Of a stretch of DNA of 64,000 nucleotides, positions 18,239-29,535 are shown piece after piece. Positions within the stretch are counted from its first letter, which is position 1. Each line of letters opens with the position of its first letter. The notes below the pieces were generated by a model that saw nothing but the letters and a program-made list of their open reading frames with translations, had not been told where the DNA came from and made no database searches. The stretch covers positions 62,001 to 126,000 of the forward strand of contig OZ025835.1 in assembly GCA_964019425.1 (NCBI GenBank). Reading direction: 5' to 3'. Position numbers and translations under genes: made by a program. Source of the stretch: Flectonema sp. DT1601. Its lineage: Eukaryota > Euglenozoa > Diplonemea > Diplonemida > Diplonemidae.

Positions 18239-18672
18239 TTCTTATAGAGTTGTGGTCTTTGATAAATAACATTAAAGAGTTATAAAAACAACTACTATTG
18301 ACTAACCCTTGCTTAGACGAGGATGATCTTATCCAAGATTGGGTAAGGAAATATTCACTTCTGTAATAAAAGAATGAGTGGTACAGTTCCAAAGATAAAG
18401 GGGAAAAGAAAATAAATTTAGAAAAGTTCTAAAGTACTACAACTTTGATACGAGATACGAGTTTGAAAAATAAGACAAAACGTTTATTACGATCGTCTTT
18501 TAGTCACTCTACTAGAATAGATAAACACGTTGTGTAATAAAACAAAAGTTACGATTTATTAAAACAACAACAACAACAAAACAAAACTAACAAACATACA
18601 AACAATATTATTGAAAAGATCCAATCAATGAAGCACAAGAACTTGTCATTCGCTGCGATATTCAAGAGATTA
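18239..18672. other. Intergenic, nothing recognised
   Basis: About 430 bp of AT-rich sequence with an AAC/CAA-rich stretch near 18560-18585. No gene. Confidence 0.6.
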
Positions 18673-19560
18673 CTATATCTTCTCTGGCAGGTCTTGTAAA
18701 CCCTTATGCGCAGGCATTTGACTGTAGCCGACTGGACCAAAACTATCGAGTGCCAGCACCTCAGCGCTGTAAACTTCAAATGAAGTTGGGGAGGCTCCTT
18801 TTCCCTTTACCGCGTAGTAACACAGACCGCAGCATCCAAACAAAATAAGTGCAGTGAGGAATCCAATTGAAGCGAATACTAATTTATCACTAGTAGAGGA
18901 ATCATCTGATATGACAACAACAACAGACGGTGATGGTGTTGAATTAGCTACTGGAGTGTCACTTGGTATCAGAGTCAGAGTAGATGTTTGTGGACTGTTG
19001 CTCGGTGGGACAGCAGTTGGAACTGCAGTTGGTCGGACTGGAGAATTCGTCAAAGGGATAGGCACTGCAGTCGGACTTCTTGTTGTTCCGGGTGGTTGGG
19101 CTGTTGGTATCGCTGTTGGAGAAGCTGTCGTTCCGGGTGGTCGTGCTGTTGGCTGTGCTGTTGGGGCTGCTGTTGTTCCTGGTGGCCGCGCTGTTGGTTG
19201 AGCTGTTGGCTGTGCTGTTGGAGAAGCTGTTGTTCCTGGTGGCCGTGCTGTTGGTTGAGCTGTTGGCTGTGCTGTTGGAGAAGCTGTTGTTCCGGGTGGC
19301 CGTGCAGTAGGCTGTGCTGTTGGGGCTGCTGTTGTTCCTGGTGGCCGTGCTGTTGGTTGAGCTGTTGGCTGTGCGGTTGGCATTGCTGTCGGAGTTGCTG
19401 TCACTCCAGGAGGCAGAGCTGTCGGAGCTGCAGTCGGCTGCGCAGTTGGCACTGTCGTCGGCACCGCTGTCGGCACAGCTGTCGGAACGGCAGTTGGTAC
19501 CGCCGTCGGCGGAGCTCCACCGACGGACATCAATACAACGACCAGCAGGAGTCCATTCAT
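18673..19560 (-). CDS. Mucin-like Pro/Thr-rich type I membrane protein
   Basis: 295 residues. The N-terminus (MNGLLLVVVLMSVGGAP) is a signal peptide. It is followed by about 170 residues of PTAxPT repeats with interspersed PPGTTA units, likely heavily O-glycosylated and extended. One membrane helix lies at about residues 226-248 (VFASIGFLTALILFGCCGLCYY), then a tail of about 45 residues with Tyr-containing motifs (EVYSAEV, VGYSQMP). The architecture suggests a cell-surface stalk or glycocalyx protein; similar PT repeats occur in many protists by convergence, so homology cannot be argued. A TCTTTTCAG acceptor-like site lies 18 nt upstream of the ATG. The repeat produces long meaningless open frames on the opposite strand. 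Confidence 0.8.
   Translation of the reverse strand: MNGLLLVVVLMSVGGAPPTAVPTAVPTAVPTAVPTTVPTAQPTAAPTALPPGVTATPTAMPTAQPTAQPTARPPGTTAAPTAQPTARPPGTTASPTAQPTAQPTARPPGTTASPTAQPTAQPTARPPGTTAAPTAQPTARPPGTTASPTAIPTAQPPGTTRSPTAVPIPLTNSPVRPTAVPTAVPPSNSPQTSTLTLIPSDTPVANSTPSPSVVVVISDDSSTSDKLVFASIGFLTALILFGCCGLCYYAVKGKGASPTSFEVYSAEVLALDSFGPVGYSQMPAHKGLQDLPEKI
18990..19515 (-). repeat. PTA/PPGTTA coding tandem repeats
   Basis: Degenerate repeats encoding PTAxPT and a larger unit of the type AQPTARPPGTTA. The GGTGGCCGTGCTGTTGGTTG-like blocks recur on the plus strand between about 19170 and 19370, indicating unequal-exchange expansion. Confidence 0.85.
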
Positions 19561-20045
19561 ATTTATCCCTCCCTTCCCTGAAAAGATAAAATAGTATTTT
19601 ACAATGGATCGTAGTTGAAGAAAAGTTTCACCTATTTTCTACTTCGCTTCCCAAAGATTCTCGAAATCCTATTCTCAAGACATCCCTGAGGAATTAGCGC
19701 AGCTACCGCACTGCACTGCTCGACATGAATCATTCACTTGAAGAGCGTACGGGCTTTTTGTATACTTTTTCTTCAATTCTTGTTTCCTAAAAACAGTTAA
19801 TTTTATTGTTCTGATTAGATGAGTTCCATCACATGCGATCTGTTAAAGGAAAAGTTTACAACCAAACAACACATCGCTTAGTCTATTGCTGTAGACCACA
19901 AAGCTACGCTATTCTAGAGGCAATAACCTCACTATAAATATTATCAACATGTTAGTAAGTTGTCGACAAATGGCTGCTAAAATTAGGCAATGTGAACTAA
20001 TCACATTCTCGCCAGAACAGGTACCAAAACGCCAAACGGAGGACA
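19561..20045. other. Intergenic, nothing recognised
   Basis: About 485 bp without a credible gene or repeat. It lies between the RRM-protein stop and the mucin-like gene start. Confidence 0.6.
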
Positions 20046-20708
20046 TTAAAATGCTTCGTCAATAAAACTACCTGCTAAGTTACTCACTCGAATCTTTTTT
20101 TCTCTCTTCTGCCGTTTGATTCGCTGCTTCGTTGAAATAGTTTCCTCCGGAATGTCTGCCTCCTTTTCAGCTGATTGCTCATTCTTTTGTTCTTCCGGTG
20201 GCGGTGATTCTGTTGGTGGAATGACTTCCTTTTGCTCAGCAGCTTGTTCAGTCTTCTCATTAGTCACTGTTGTCACATCATTCTTTTCAAGGTTATTGTT
20301 ATTATCAGCTGGTAGGTCACTTGGTTGGTTTGACTGTTTTAATTTTTCTCAAAATAACTATTTATAAGATGATTACCAACAAGTACATACCTTCTGAGGA
20401 CGAGATCTTCTCTTTTTCATCCCAACTCTTGAGGAATCGCTGTTTGCTTGTTTCTCAGTGAAAGACACTTTTATTGGATGCTGTTGTCCTTCTGGTGTGG
20501 TACCATTTAGAGCAACTGCCTTTTCAGCTGAAATATTTGAATTGTAAGTAACTAGTGCGAGTTCTTTCTTACTGATATAAGTAAGCCTCTCAACTCCTCC
20601 CCAGGAACTGAAGTGTTTCTCGACGTCTTCACGAACCCAATTTGACGGAATATTCTCAACGACGACTGCAGTCTTAACAATTGATTCGAGTGCTGGTGGT
20701 GGGTCCAT
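20046..20708 (-). CDS. Single-RRM RNA-binding protein
   Basis: Two exons, 20708-20391 and 20333-20046, joined by a 57-bp intron (GTATGT...AAACAG, phase 0), give 201 residues. Residues about 12-85 form an RNA-recognition motif with an RNP2-like strand (TAVVVENIP) and an RNP1-like strand (KELALVTYN). The rest is a disordered acidic/Pro-rich stretch and a very basic C-terminus (KQRIKRQKREKKIRVSNLAG), which may bind RNA or act as a nuclear signal. The RNP1 aromatic positions are poorly conserved, so RNA or protein binding are both possible. The exact family is not recognised. The ATG is 47 nt after a CTTTCTTCAG acceptor-like site. Confidence 0.72.
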
Positions 20709-21575
20709 TGTTGTGTACGATTACTGGGGTTTGACCCACCAGTTGAGTTCGGACCTGAAGAAAGAAAACAGTTAAGTGAGATGCTTCCATCTCTTTGATT
20801 TTAATAAATTTATTTCCTCGGTTAGAATTTGATTGGAAAATAGAAGACTTAAATTAATTTTAACACAAAGTCAACTACATAAAAAGGAACAAAACTAACT
20901 CACCAACACGAAATGGGTCCAAGAAGTTGTGATTTACTTAAGCTGTTTATCTAGAATATCGTCTTATACATTACAAAGACGAGAAACCCACAGCACCAGA
21001 CAATGTAAATAATATTAAAAACACATTCACAGCTACTAAAGAAAGGAATAAGTGGAAGATGACCCCACAACAGATAGCTCTGAAGAGAAAAGGTAATCTT
21101 TTTTTTTTGCAATAAAAATAATAAGAAAAACAAAGATAGACTTGTTGGTCTTCACCAAAAACAGAGAAAACTGTTGCCAACATAAATAGAATTCAGAAAT
21201 AAATAAAATGTGCGGACTAAAATTAAAATATCAGAGCACACTCTACTTCTGAAACGTCACAAAAACCTAAAAACAGAAACAGAAGAGGACAATGGCAGTT
21301 TGCACTCATTTAATTTGATTATCGACATTTAATAGACAGATATCTCACATCACTTCACAGAATCGTTCGTTTTGGTGACATTGGCTGTCTGGTGAAGAAA
21401 AGGGAGAGAAAATGCGACATCTCACCAAAAGAGATTTGTTTGTAAATATAATAGTAGTTTAAAAAAATAGGAAAGGGAAATTTAAAAAAAAAAAAAAAAC
21501 CCCCTATTAAGTGAGGTATAAAAAGTAAACCTTCACCACCAGGGGTCTCAGACGAGTAGAGTAGTGTCCTCCTTC
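20709..21575. other. Intergenic, homopolymer tracts
   Basis: About 870 bp, AT-rich, with a T tract near 21100 and an A tract near 21483-21499. Short open frames here look random. No gene recognised. Confidence 0.6.
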
Positions 21576-24500
21576 CTAATTGTTAATTGAGTAATTGATA
21601 TTATTATCTACGAGAAGTCTTCGAAACCTTTCAGACTCTTTTGACGTCTCGTCAACCTGTTTTTGTAATAATGTGGTCTCTTCTTCGTAACGGGTTGCGT
21701 TAACTTTTTTATCCCACTCAGCTTTTTCGGATTGAAATTTCAAAGCGTCGATTTTTTCCTTCAGAGAAGGAATGCGAGAGACTTCCTTTTCAAGCTGCTT
21801 AATAGAACGAGTTTGAGATTTAAGTCCTTCAACTTGAGCAGTAGAGATATTAAGAGATTCAGTCAAGTCACTCAGTCGTTCCTTAAGACGAATCTTCTCA
21901 GCGTTCGATTCTTTTAGTTCGAATAACTCGCCTTCAGTTTGCTTTTGAATGGCCCTAAGATCTTCAATAGCGGAGAGAGCATTGAGTACCCTGTTGTCTG
22001 GTTCAGCAGATCTGAGATGTTCTATAGTCATAGAAAGTTCTTTATTTAAATCTGTTATTTGTTTGTGTTCTTCCTGTAGTTTGATGTACTTTGCGGTTGT
22101 TGTTTCTATCTCTGAAGACTTAGTAGTGAACTTATTTAATAAATCTTTATATTGATCGCAATGTTTATTATTTTGTTCTTTTTGTTCAGAGAGTTCTTTC
22201 AGTGCTTTGGTTGCTTTTTCTGAGAACTCAAAACTTTTTATTTCATAACGAGAGAGTTCAATTGATCGATGTTTGTACCTACCCAGTTGTTCAACAAGAG
22301 ACCTGTTTTCCTTTTCAAGAGTAACTACTTTACTTTTTAAAGTATTATTTGATGACACTAATTCTGTCGGGACAGTCAGCGCATGATCAAGTTGAGTTTT
22401 CAACAAACTAAGTTTCTCTCCAGCTTGAATTTTACCAGACAAAGTATCGCCGAGTTGATTTGACAACGCGTGAAACTTTGCTGACATCACACAGAGCTCT
22501 CCACGTAGTCGAGGAGCTTCTTCTGATTTGGCGTATCTCATGTCATTCTCAAGAGTGGCAATCATACTTTTTTGATTACAGATTGTGTCATTTAAACACT
22601 TCACGTGTTTCTCTAATCCAATGATCCGGTCGAGCATGGAATCATTTTCAGAACCAGTTGCTGTGAGTTCAATTATGAGTTTCTGGTTTTCCTCAATCAA
22701 TCCCTGTTGATTATATTCTGAAATCTGTTTCATTGCGGACTCATACTTTGATATTAATTCTTGATTGTCTTTACCAGAAGTTGTTTCTTGTAATTGTTGG
22801 AAATCTGTTTTTAGGATCTCGAAATCATCCGACAGCTGTTTTTGTGATGATTGGAGTTCATCTTTTTCAGAGATCGTGTTGTGTAGTTGAGATGATATTT
22901 GTTGATTGCTTTCTTTAAGAATCTTATTATCGGCATCGCTCTCGTGTAGTTTATTTATAATATTTTGTAACTTCAAACTGCTGTCATTCCCGTCGGTACT
23001 AATGTCTTCTAAAGATGTCAACTTCTCCACAACCGCATCGTACTTAGAAGTCAAGTCGACGTGTGCTCGATTCGCTGCATGCAAAGCTCCACTCGTCTCG
23101 TCAAACTGATATTTCAACTCTGAATAGTCAGACTTAAGTTTTTGCATGACCTCCTGACTCTCGTCATCCGCCATGTTCGATTCCGCCTTACGTAATTTCT
23201 TTACCAACTCGTCATGTTGGTCTTCCATCACAGTTAGTTTTTTCATTGTTAAATTAAGAGCAACTTGTGCTTCTTGTAGATCGTTGTCGGACGGTTTGTC
23301 TGCTCCCTTTCGTAGGAATTGTTCCAAAGCGTTCTCCACTTCAGATAGTTTGTGTTGTGACTTTTGTAACTCGACCGTTAACTTCTCAGAGTGTTCATCT
23401 CGATTCAAGTTTGATAACTTTTGAATTAGATTATCATTTTCTATTTGTAGTTGTGACAGTTGAGCATTACTTTGTTCTTGTGATGTTTGTGATTGCTTTA
23501 AGTCAGAGACTGTGATGTTGAACTTCTCAGTGAGTGAAGTTTGTTCTTTTGTTGTCTTCTCACGTAGTTTATTGAATTGGTTGTTGATGGAAGTGTAGTC
23601 GAACTGAAGTAATTCAATTTGCTTGAGAGCCTTGTCGTATCTGACGGGAAGTGTTTCTTCACTTTCTCTACTTGAGAAGGTTTCGATGTCTTCTGTTTGA
23701 ATAAAAACAGAATTAGAGTTCCCATTCGATGGTGTTGTTGTTCTGATAGATGACTTCCCACGCTGCTCACCATGTTGAGGTCTTCTTCGAGTCCTCGAAC
23801 TATTTTGATAAGAAACAGGTTTTGAAGGATACGTTGGGTTAACTTGTTGTACAACACTAGGAAGGCTATCTCTGTCAGGATTTATTTTTATTTTCAACTG
23901 TTCAATATCATCTTCCAGTTCCTGGTTTCTCATTTGTAATTTCAAAACCTGATCAGCATCTTCATTATTAGAACCTCTCACCTGCTTCTCAAGATTTAAT
24001 TTAACGATGTGAAGTTCTGCAGTGACTTCCCTACAGCGGATATCCTTCGACTTTAGTTCAGTTCTAACCATGTTTATATCATCGAGAAGTAGCCTATTTG
24101 ATTCTCGAAGGTTCTTTAGTATTAAATTATCAGCTGTGCTATCAGTACTGTGTTGTTGAAGAATCTCAAGCTGTGAGGTCAACGATTCATTTTGTGATTG
24201 TAATCTAAGCATTGCTTCATTACGTTGCCCAACATCACTAATAGTTGTATTGGTATTTGATGGTGAGGATGGTTGCTTGTTTAGCATTTTTATTTGTGCT
24301 TTTAAAGATTGATTCTCACATTGAAGATGTAACATTCCATCAGATCCACTTCCACTTGAATGTGAATTCCGAACAGAATGAATAATATCAATTATAGTAT
24401 TAAAGTAACCATCGCTGACGTCTTTTGTGTTGTAAGAATCTATTTGTGTTCTTAAAGCTTCCATCTGTGATGATAATTGTTGATGTCTTACTTCTAATGA

Positions 24501-25268
24501 AGTAGCTGAAGGGATTTCTGACAATGATAAAACACTCTCTTGAATATCACTCACTAGTTTTTGATTTTTAAAAACTAAATTTCCGATTTCATTTGATGGA
24601 CTGCTGTCGGATTCATTGTCTTCAGAGAGCTCGAAGTCATCATCTGATGGATTTAATATTTCAGGGGGTCCATCGCTACGCTGTTTGTGAAAATCCTTCG
24701 CAGGAATCATTTCACTCTTTTCGTTTCCATTTATAAAACTACTCACAGCAGTTTGAACCTGCTGCAGTAATTGATCAGAAGGAACATTGTGAGTATTAAA
24801 TACTTGATGAGTTTGATCTGCTGGAGCCTTTTCTTCCAAAGATGATCCGAGTACTTGATAACAGTTTTGAAGTATTATTTCCAACGCAGAGTGTTCTGTT
24901 TGCAGTTGTCGTAGTACAGACGTTTGAATGTTGTCGAATGTGAGTAAACTTTTTATTTGAAGGATGTGCGCGTTTGCTAAATTTCCGATTGATTGGAGCT
25001 CACCAATTGACATCTCTGTTGGGGATCTCATCCTCTGCATCGTATCATCGAATATATTTATTAAAGTTTTTACCATCGATTGTCTGTCTCCTCCACTCTT
25101 TGCAGGACATGTACTAGGTCTTGGCTTACCTCTTACAATACTACCATAAGTATTGCTTCCTACACTACCAAGACTATTTATCCTCCGTCTTCGTAATGGT
25201 GCATATGTATTCGCCAAGTTACTCTGCGACTGAGAGGGAGGTGTCGGGGCAGTCACCCGCCGTTTCAT
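21576..25268 (-). CDS. Large coiled-coil protein
   Basis: 1230 residues in one exon. The first about 60 residues are basic and Ser/Pro/Arg-rich (PLRRRRINSLGSVGSNTYGS). From about residue 240 to the end the sequence is dominated by Gln/Glu/Lys/Leu/Ser heptads, interrupted by a disordered basic segment near 470-520 (RTRRRPQHGEQRGKSS). No motor, GRIP, kinase or membrane domain is seen. Architecture is compatible with golgin, centrosomal or flagellar scaffold proteins, but composition alone cannot decide, and I do not recognise the family. The ATG is 17 nt after an ATTTAACAG acceptor-like site, and the frame is uninterrupted for 3.7 kb, so it is surely coding. Confidence 0.8.
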   Translation of the reverse strand: MKRRVTAPTPPSQSQSNLANTYAPLRRRRINSLGSVGSNTYGSIVRGKPRPSTCPAKSGGDRQSMVKTLINIFDDTMQRMRSPTEMSIGELQSIGNLANAHILQIKSLLTFDNIQTSVLRQLQTEHSALEIILQNCYQVLGSSLEEKAPADQTHQVFNTHNVPSDQLLQQVQTAVSSFINGNEKSEMIPAKDFHKQRSDGPPEILNPSDDDFELSEDNESDSSPSNEIGNLVFKNQKLVSDIQESVLSLSEIPSATSLEVRHQQLSSQMEALRTQIDSYNTKDVSDGYFNTIIDIIHSVRNSHSSGSGSDGMLHLQCENQSLKAQIKMLNKQPSSPSNTNTTISDVGQRNEAMLRLQSQNESLTSQLEILQQHSTDSTADNLILKNLRESNRLLLDDINMVRTELKSKDIRCREVTAELHIVKLNLEKQVRGSNNEDADQVLKLQMRNQELEDDIEQLKIKINPDRDSLPSVVQQVNPTYPSKPVSYQNSSRTRRRPQHGEQRGKSSIRTTTPSNGNSNSVFIQTEDIETFSSRESEETLPVRYDKALKQIELLQFDYTSINNQFNKLREKTTKEQTSLTEKFNITVSDLKQSQTSQEQSNAQLSQLQIENDNLIQKLSNLNRDEHSEKLTVELQKSQHKLSEVENALEQFLRKGADKPSDNDLQEAQVALNLTMKKLTVMEDQHDELVKKLRKAESNMADDESQEVMQKLKSDYSELKYQFDETSGALHAANRAHVDLTSKYDAVVEKLTSLEDISTDGNDSSLKLQNIINKLHESDADNKILKESNQQISSQLHNTISEKDELQSSQKQLSDDFEILKTDFQQLQETTSGKDNQELISKYESAMKQISEYNQQGLIEENQKLIIELTATGSENDSMLDRIIGLEKHVKCLNDTICNQKSMIATLENDMRYAKSEEAPRLRGELCVMSAKFHALSNQLGDTLSGKIQAGEKLSLLKTQLDHALTVPTELVSSNNTLKSKVVTLEKENRSLVEQLGRYKHRSIELSRYEIKSFEFSEKATKALKELSEQKEQNNKHCDQYKDLLNKFTTKSSEIETTTAKYIKLQEEHKQITDLNKELSMTIEHLRSAEPDNRVLNALSAIEDLRAIQKQTEGELFELKESNAEKIRLKERLSDLTESLNISTAQVEGLKSQTRSIKQLEKEVSRIPSLKEKIDALKFQSEKAEWDKKVNATRYEEETTLLQKQVDETSKESERFRRLLVDNNINYSINN

Positions 25269-25528
25269 ATTGCACGACGGATTGCTGTTAAATTAATTAT
25301 AATCACAGATACAATCACTTGTCACTTCCTTGTTGTGGGAATTGTAACCTTCCAAAGGAATATGTGGCCACACACCACACCATTATAAAACTAAAAATAA
25401 TCGCATCGTTCTGTAGTGTCACATAGTACATCCCCAATGTAAGATAGGAAGTATGCAGATAAAATAAGGGTAAACAATGAAACATTCGCGTCACATAAGT
25501 GCGCGACCTTTATATCACAAATGACCGA

Positions 25529-26159
25529 TCAGACTCCAATCAAATGCTGCACAGATGCAGCTCGTTTGACAGTCGAGGTAGGGCTGCTACTTCGACGTGT
25601 AGCCAACTTGCCATCTGCACTCACTTCTTAAAAAGGTTCACAGTCTTCAAAGAGTGGTTCCCTATGACCATCCTTAAGGAGAGTGATGTTACTTACCTTG
25701 TAGAACTTCGAAATGTGCATCAGCCAGACCTTCACTCTGAGCAGAAGGAAGAGGATTAGAACACGCAGACACAGCTGCTTTATTAGGAATAGCATTTGAA
25801 GGGTCTCGGTAGTTATCAAATGATACTTTCTTCCAACAGGTTTGAACAGACTCTGAATCCGCTCTAGTCCGCACATGCTGCGATAGAATTGATGCGTCCT
25901 GCTCACTAATTTCAAACTTCCTGTCCGTCCTCCCTCTCCACAACACTCTTTCAAAACATTCCAATCGAGTTTGAGCTTCTTCTTGAGAATTACTTTGAGT
26001 TGTTTCCTTACAAAGGTTACATAATACAGCATCACTATTTATACCATGTGATCTCATCTTTTTCCAACAGGCTAGCTTCTCAGATACAGCTGATCCCATG
26101 CAGATACCGTCACGGTACTCAATCTCTACTCCCATCAATGCTGTGAGGCATCGTTCCAT
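25529..26159 (-). CDS. Hypothetical protein, two exons
   Basis: Exon 1 (26159-25697) ends at a CAAG|GTAAGT donor. An 82-bp intron ending GTGCAG joins in phase to exon 2 (25614-25529), giving about 182 residues. Without splicing the frame would stop two codons after the donor. The N-terminal part contains spaced Cys residues (CKETTQ, CWKKMRSHG, CFERVLW) and charged helices; the exon-2 tail is basic and Ser-rich (KLATRRSSSPTSTVKRAAS). I do not recognise a family. The strong donor and acceptor and the typical intron size support the model. Confidence 0.55.
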
Positions 26160-26370
26160 TGTTTGTGTTGCTTTGTGGGATATGAATTAATTAGAATCTA
26201 CTTCTTCAACAAAACTAAAATATTAATAATCTCAACAAAACGAAACAGGCAACAGATTTCTGGTATCAGTTTTACGATCGCTCTCAGAATCGTTTCTTTT
26301 AAATAAAGAAACCACTTAGTAGCAATAGGCAAGTAAACTTTTCTTAACCGAGTGGTGATCGAAAGCTTCA

Positions 26371-29348
26371 CTAACTTCTGAAGTACATAAACAAACCTGA
26401 CACCACAAACAAAAAAGGACCCCCTAAATACGGTGAAATAGGAGCATTGTTGTAAATAAAGGAACTCAGCTGACTAACAACTGCTGGTGGAGACGCTGGA
26501 GTATCCCTTGGTGATGTAGGAACAGAATGGTCATTAAATGGTTCTATTGTTATTTCTGTATGAAGAAGACACTCTGGAGTAGAAGATGTCTTGTCTGGCC
26601 AGAGATGACCTGGTGTTCTACCATCGTGTGACTGTAATGAAGAATCAGCTCCGTGTTGATAAAGAAGTTCACAGATGATTTTATTTCCTAAAGAAGCCGA
26701 TAAATGAAATGGAGACCAACCTGCTCCATCTGCAGCATTGACTGGAGCGTGTCCCTCCAACAGTAATATAACTGCAGCCACTCGCTGCATTTCAACTGCG
26801 TGATGAAGAGCTGTCTTACCTTCTTTATCACAATACCTTACATTAGCAATGTTTGGATCACTCAGTAGAGCTCTTAAAGATGAGAGACAACTTCCTTTGA
26901 CGGCCATCTGTTTTATTTTTATTTTGAAGATCACTAAGAAATCGAATGAATTAATTACCACAAAGCATACCATTATAGGAACATCATTCACAGAGACAGT
27001 TGAAGGTGGAGGTACTCTCTGATCACCTTTTTGAATAGCTTCAATCACCGCCATCACTGATAAGAAGTCATCCGATTGAATAGCAACATGAAGAGGGCTG
27101 CTGAATAAGTTCTGATTATGAAATCGAGTGAGGATGGTATCAATCAACTGAGGGACTTCTACCTGTTGAACTACTTCACTTGTCATCTCTTTATTGTTAA
27201 CAGGCGGAGGAGGTGTCATAATTGGGTGATTGACGTACTCGAATTCATTTTCACACCAATCAGTTGATTGTTTACTCTGTTCACTTTGATCATCCCAATC
27301 AGGTACAACAATAGGAATTGATTGCTGATCACTATCATCATCAATATCACCCATCGTATAGTAGGGAATCTGATTGACTGTTGTTGGAACATCACATTTT
27401 TGTGTTTGTTCGAGTTGGAGAACTTCCCAGTAGTTGGCTTCCTCAGATAATGAAATGTGGCCTCTATTCTCTACTTCGTGTTCTTGTAAACTATAAACTG
27501 CTTCAGCGAAAATTGTATTCCTCTGCTGTAGTTCAGATGTTATCTCTTCGCGTTGTTTGTAGAAAGTATTCGTAATTAGCTCCCACCTCGTTGATTCTTC
27601 TTCTGATTCAAAGTTACGTTCTGCCTTCTCCATTCCTGTGTTGAGTTGTTAGTCGAGACAAAGTGTTGCTTTCTATAATGAGATAATAAAAACAAGAATG
27701 AATTCATACCCGTAAGTTCTGTTATTCGAAGGGTCAGGTCCTGAGTCAGAAGTTGGTTGCGTTCGTTTATTGAAATCAGTTCTGAGCGTTTTAAAGAAGT
27801 TAAATCCGTCAGAGTTGTTTCGTATTCGTGAAGGATACTTTTGATGTAGAAATAATAAAAATCCAACAGAACAAGACAAATATCCTCCTCCTCTATTAGG
27901 GTAGAACGGAATTGCTTTTCACGAACACCGAGAGTGCGGATGAGATCTGCTTCTCGATTGATTCTCATCAGCTCTTCACGTTTTGAGTGACCGAATTGTC
28001 TTTTCATTTCGATATCCATTTCGAGTGCTTTCGATTCTTCAGATTTGATTAACTCCTCTCGAAATACTGTTTCTGATAATTGGATCTTGTTTATCTCACC
28101 CGACACGTTCTTTGACACAATCTCATACCAGATTCCCGACCAGGACGACTGCTCTTCTTCTGAAATAATAATTCTTTGTTCAGACTGTGAGGTGTTGTAG
28201 TAGTGAAGTTCATAAGAGTTTGTTATAAATATTCTTTGAGATGTTTCTAACTCTTCAGTGTCTTTAACTATTGATAAATACTGTTCAAGAAGTACTCGTC
28301 GTATTACTGCTTCTGATTCAAGTCGGTCTCGGTGTCGTTTTGAAGCTCCAGCTTCTGATTGTTTATAAACTAAAATAATTTCATTAATATTTTGGTGTTC
28401 ACTAGTCTCGATGTTTGTTCTGTTAGTTGTCTCCGGATTTTGAACTTCTTCCACCAACTGCTGGGAGTCTCTGAGAGCCCTGTCGCTTTCAGCCTGAGTA
28501 GCATCTGCTTCTCTGGCTCCAAATTCTTCTCGTAGTGCAGTCCTGCTGTTGTAGAAATCATTTTTTATTGTTTCTCTGAGTTGTTCTTCACTGCTGTCAA
28601 GGTTTTTAATTTCTTCAAAACTTTTCCTTGTTAGTGAATGTAACCAATCTCGATAATCTCCGTAATACTTCACCGACTCCATCTTGAACACCGAGGTGTT
28701 TATTGAAGTTCGAATAACATCATCCAAATCAAAGAATTTCTTAATTTCAATATTTTGAAACACAACATTCTCTGATGAGATTAGTTGTCTCCTCGCAGAA
28801 GCTTCAGAAAATATGAACGCAGACTTATCATCTTCAAGTTGTAGTTTGAACGATAAGATGGAATTTAAATCTTCTCTGCTATCGATCTCAATAATATCCC
28901 TGTCGTCTGTTTCTACTTTGATGAGATTTATAAAAGCATCAGCTGCTGAGTTAGATGCCGAAGTTATATCAGACATCGACTGCTTCAGAGTGTAGTAAAG
29001 CTTCGCTAAATCTTTGTGTCGATCTTCTTCTATTTTATATCTCTCTCTAAGGTATTCCATAAAATCAGATTTCAGATCAGTAGGAATGTATAATTCACCC
29101 CAAAGGTCTTCCAACCAGGATATCTTCCAACTGGTTTGTGTTAATCGTCTCATCACAATTGAGAACATTTCGATTGCTTGTATTTCAGTCTCTTGTCTAG
29201 AAGTCAATTCCTGTTCTTCCAGTAGTTTAAAACTCTCATTTGGTTCAGAGAGAGTATCATCAGTAGTGCTCTTACCTGGTACTGCACTTTCTAAAGCGTT
29301 CACCAACCCGCTGATACCATTATTCTGAAGTGAGGAGATCCATGACAT
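26371..29348 (-). CDS. F-BAR-like coiled-coil protein with C-terminal ankyrin repeats
   Basis: Three exons, 29348-27710, 27635-26971 and 26907-26371, with introns of 74 bp (phase 1) and 63 bp (phase 0), give about 946 residues. The N-terminal region resembles an FCH/F-BAR start (YIPTDLKSDFMEYLRERY followed by IEEDRHKDLAKLYYTLKQ) and continues as long charged helices. The C-terminal third has ankyrin repeats, with EGKTALHHAVEMQRVAAVIL and AGWSPFHLSASLGNKIICEL easily seen. A short hydrophobic stretch (GGPFLFVVSGLFMYF) ends the frame, but a GTTTGT donor-like site inside it means the true terminus may lie in an unseen exon. Likely a membrane-curvature or scaffold protein; the F-BAR call is tentative, the ankyrin call firm. 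The second intron is in frame without a stop. Confidence 0.72.
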
Positions 29349-29535
29349 CTTTTCTCCTTAGAGAATGACATAACCTGGTACCTGTTTAAGAAGTGAAATT
29401 AATTAATAATTCTGGCAATAAAATAAACACCGCAAAAAAAAAAGAATAACACGACCAGCTTATTCTAAAACTACAGCTACATTATCAAACAAGTAATCCT
29501 TCGTATTAACTACATGAAGGAAGTATAGAGTCGGG

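Noticed and set aside
17279-18247. 322-codon plus-strand open frame antisense to the tetra-RII gene
   Set aside because: It is a mirror of the repeated coding sequence, with no recognisable fold; the minus-strand reading has clear RII domains.
18854-19589. Several long plus-strand frames, Cys/Trp- or Leu/Val-rich
   Set aside because: By-products of the GC-biased PTA repeat in other frames; the minus strand has signal peptide, repeat and membrane helix.
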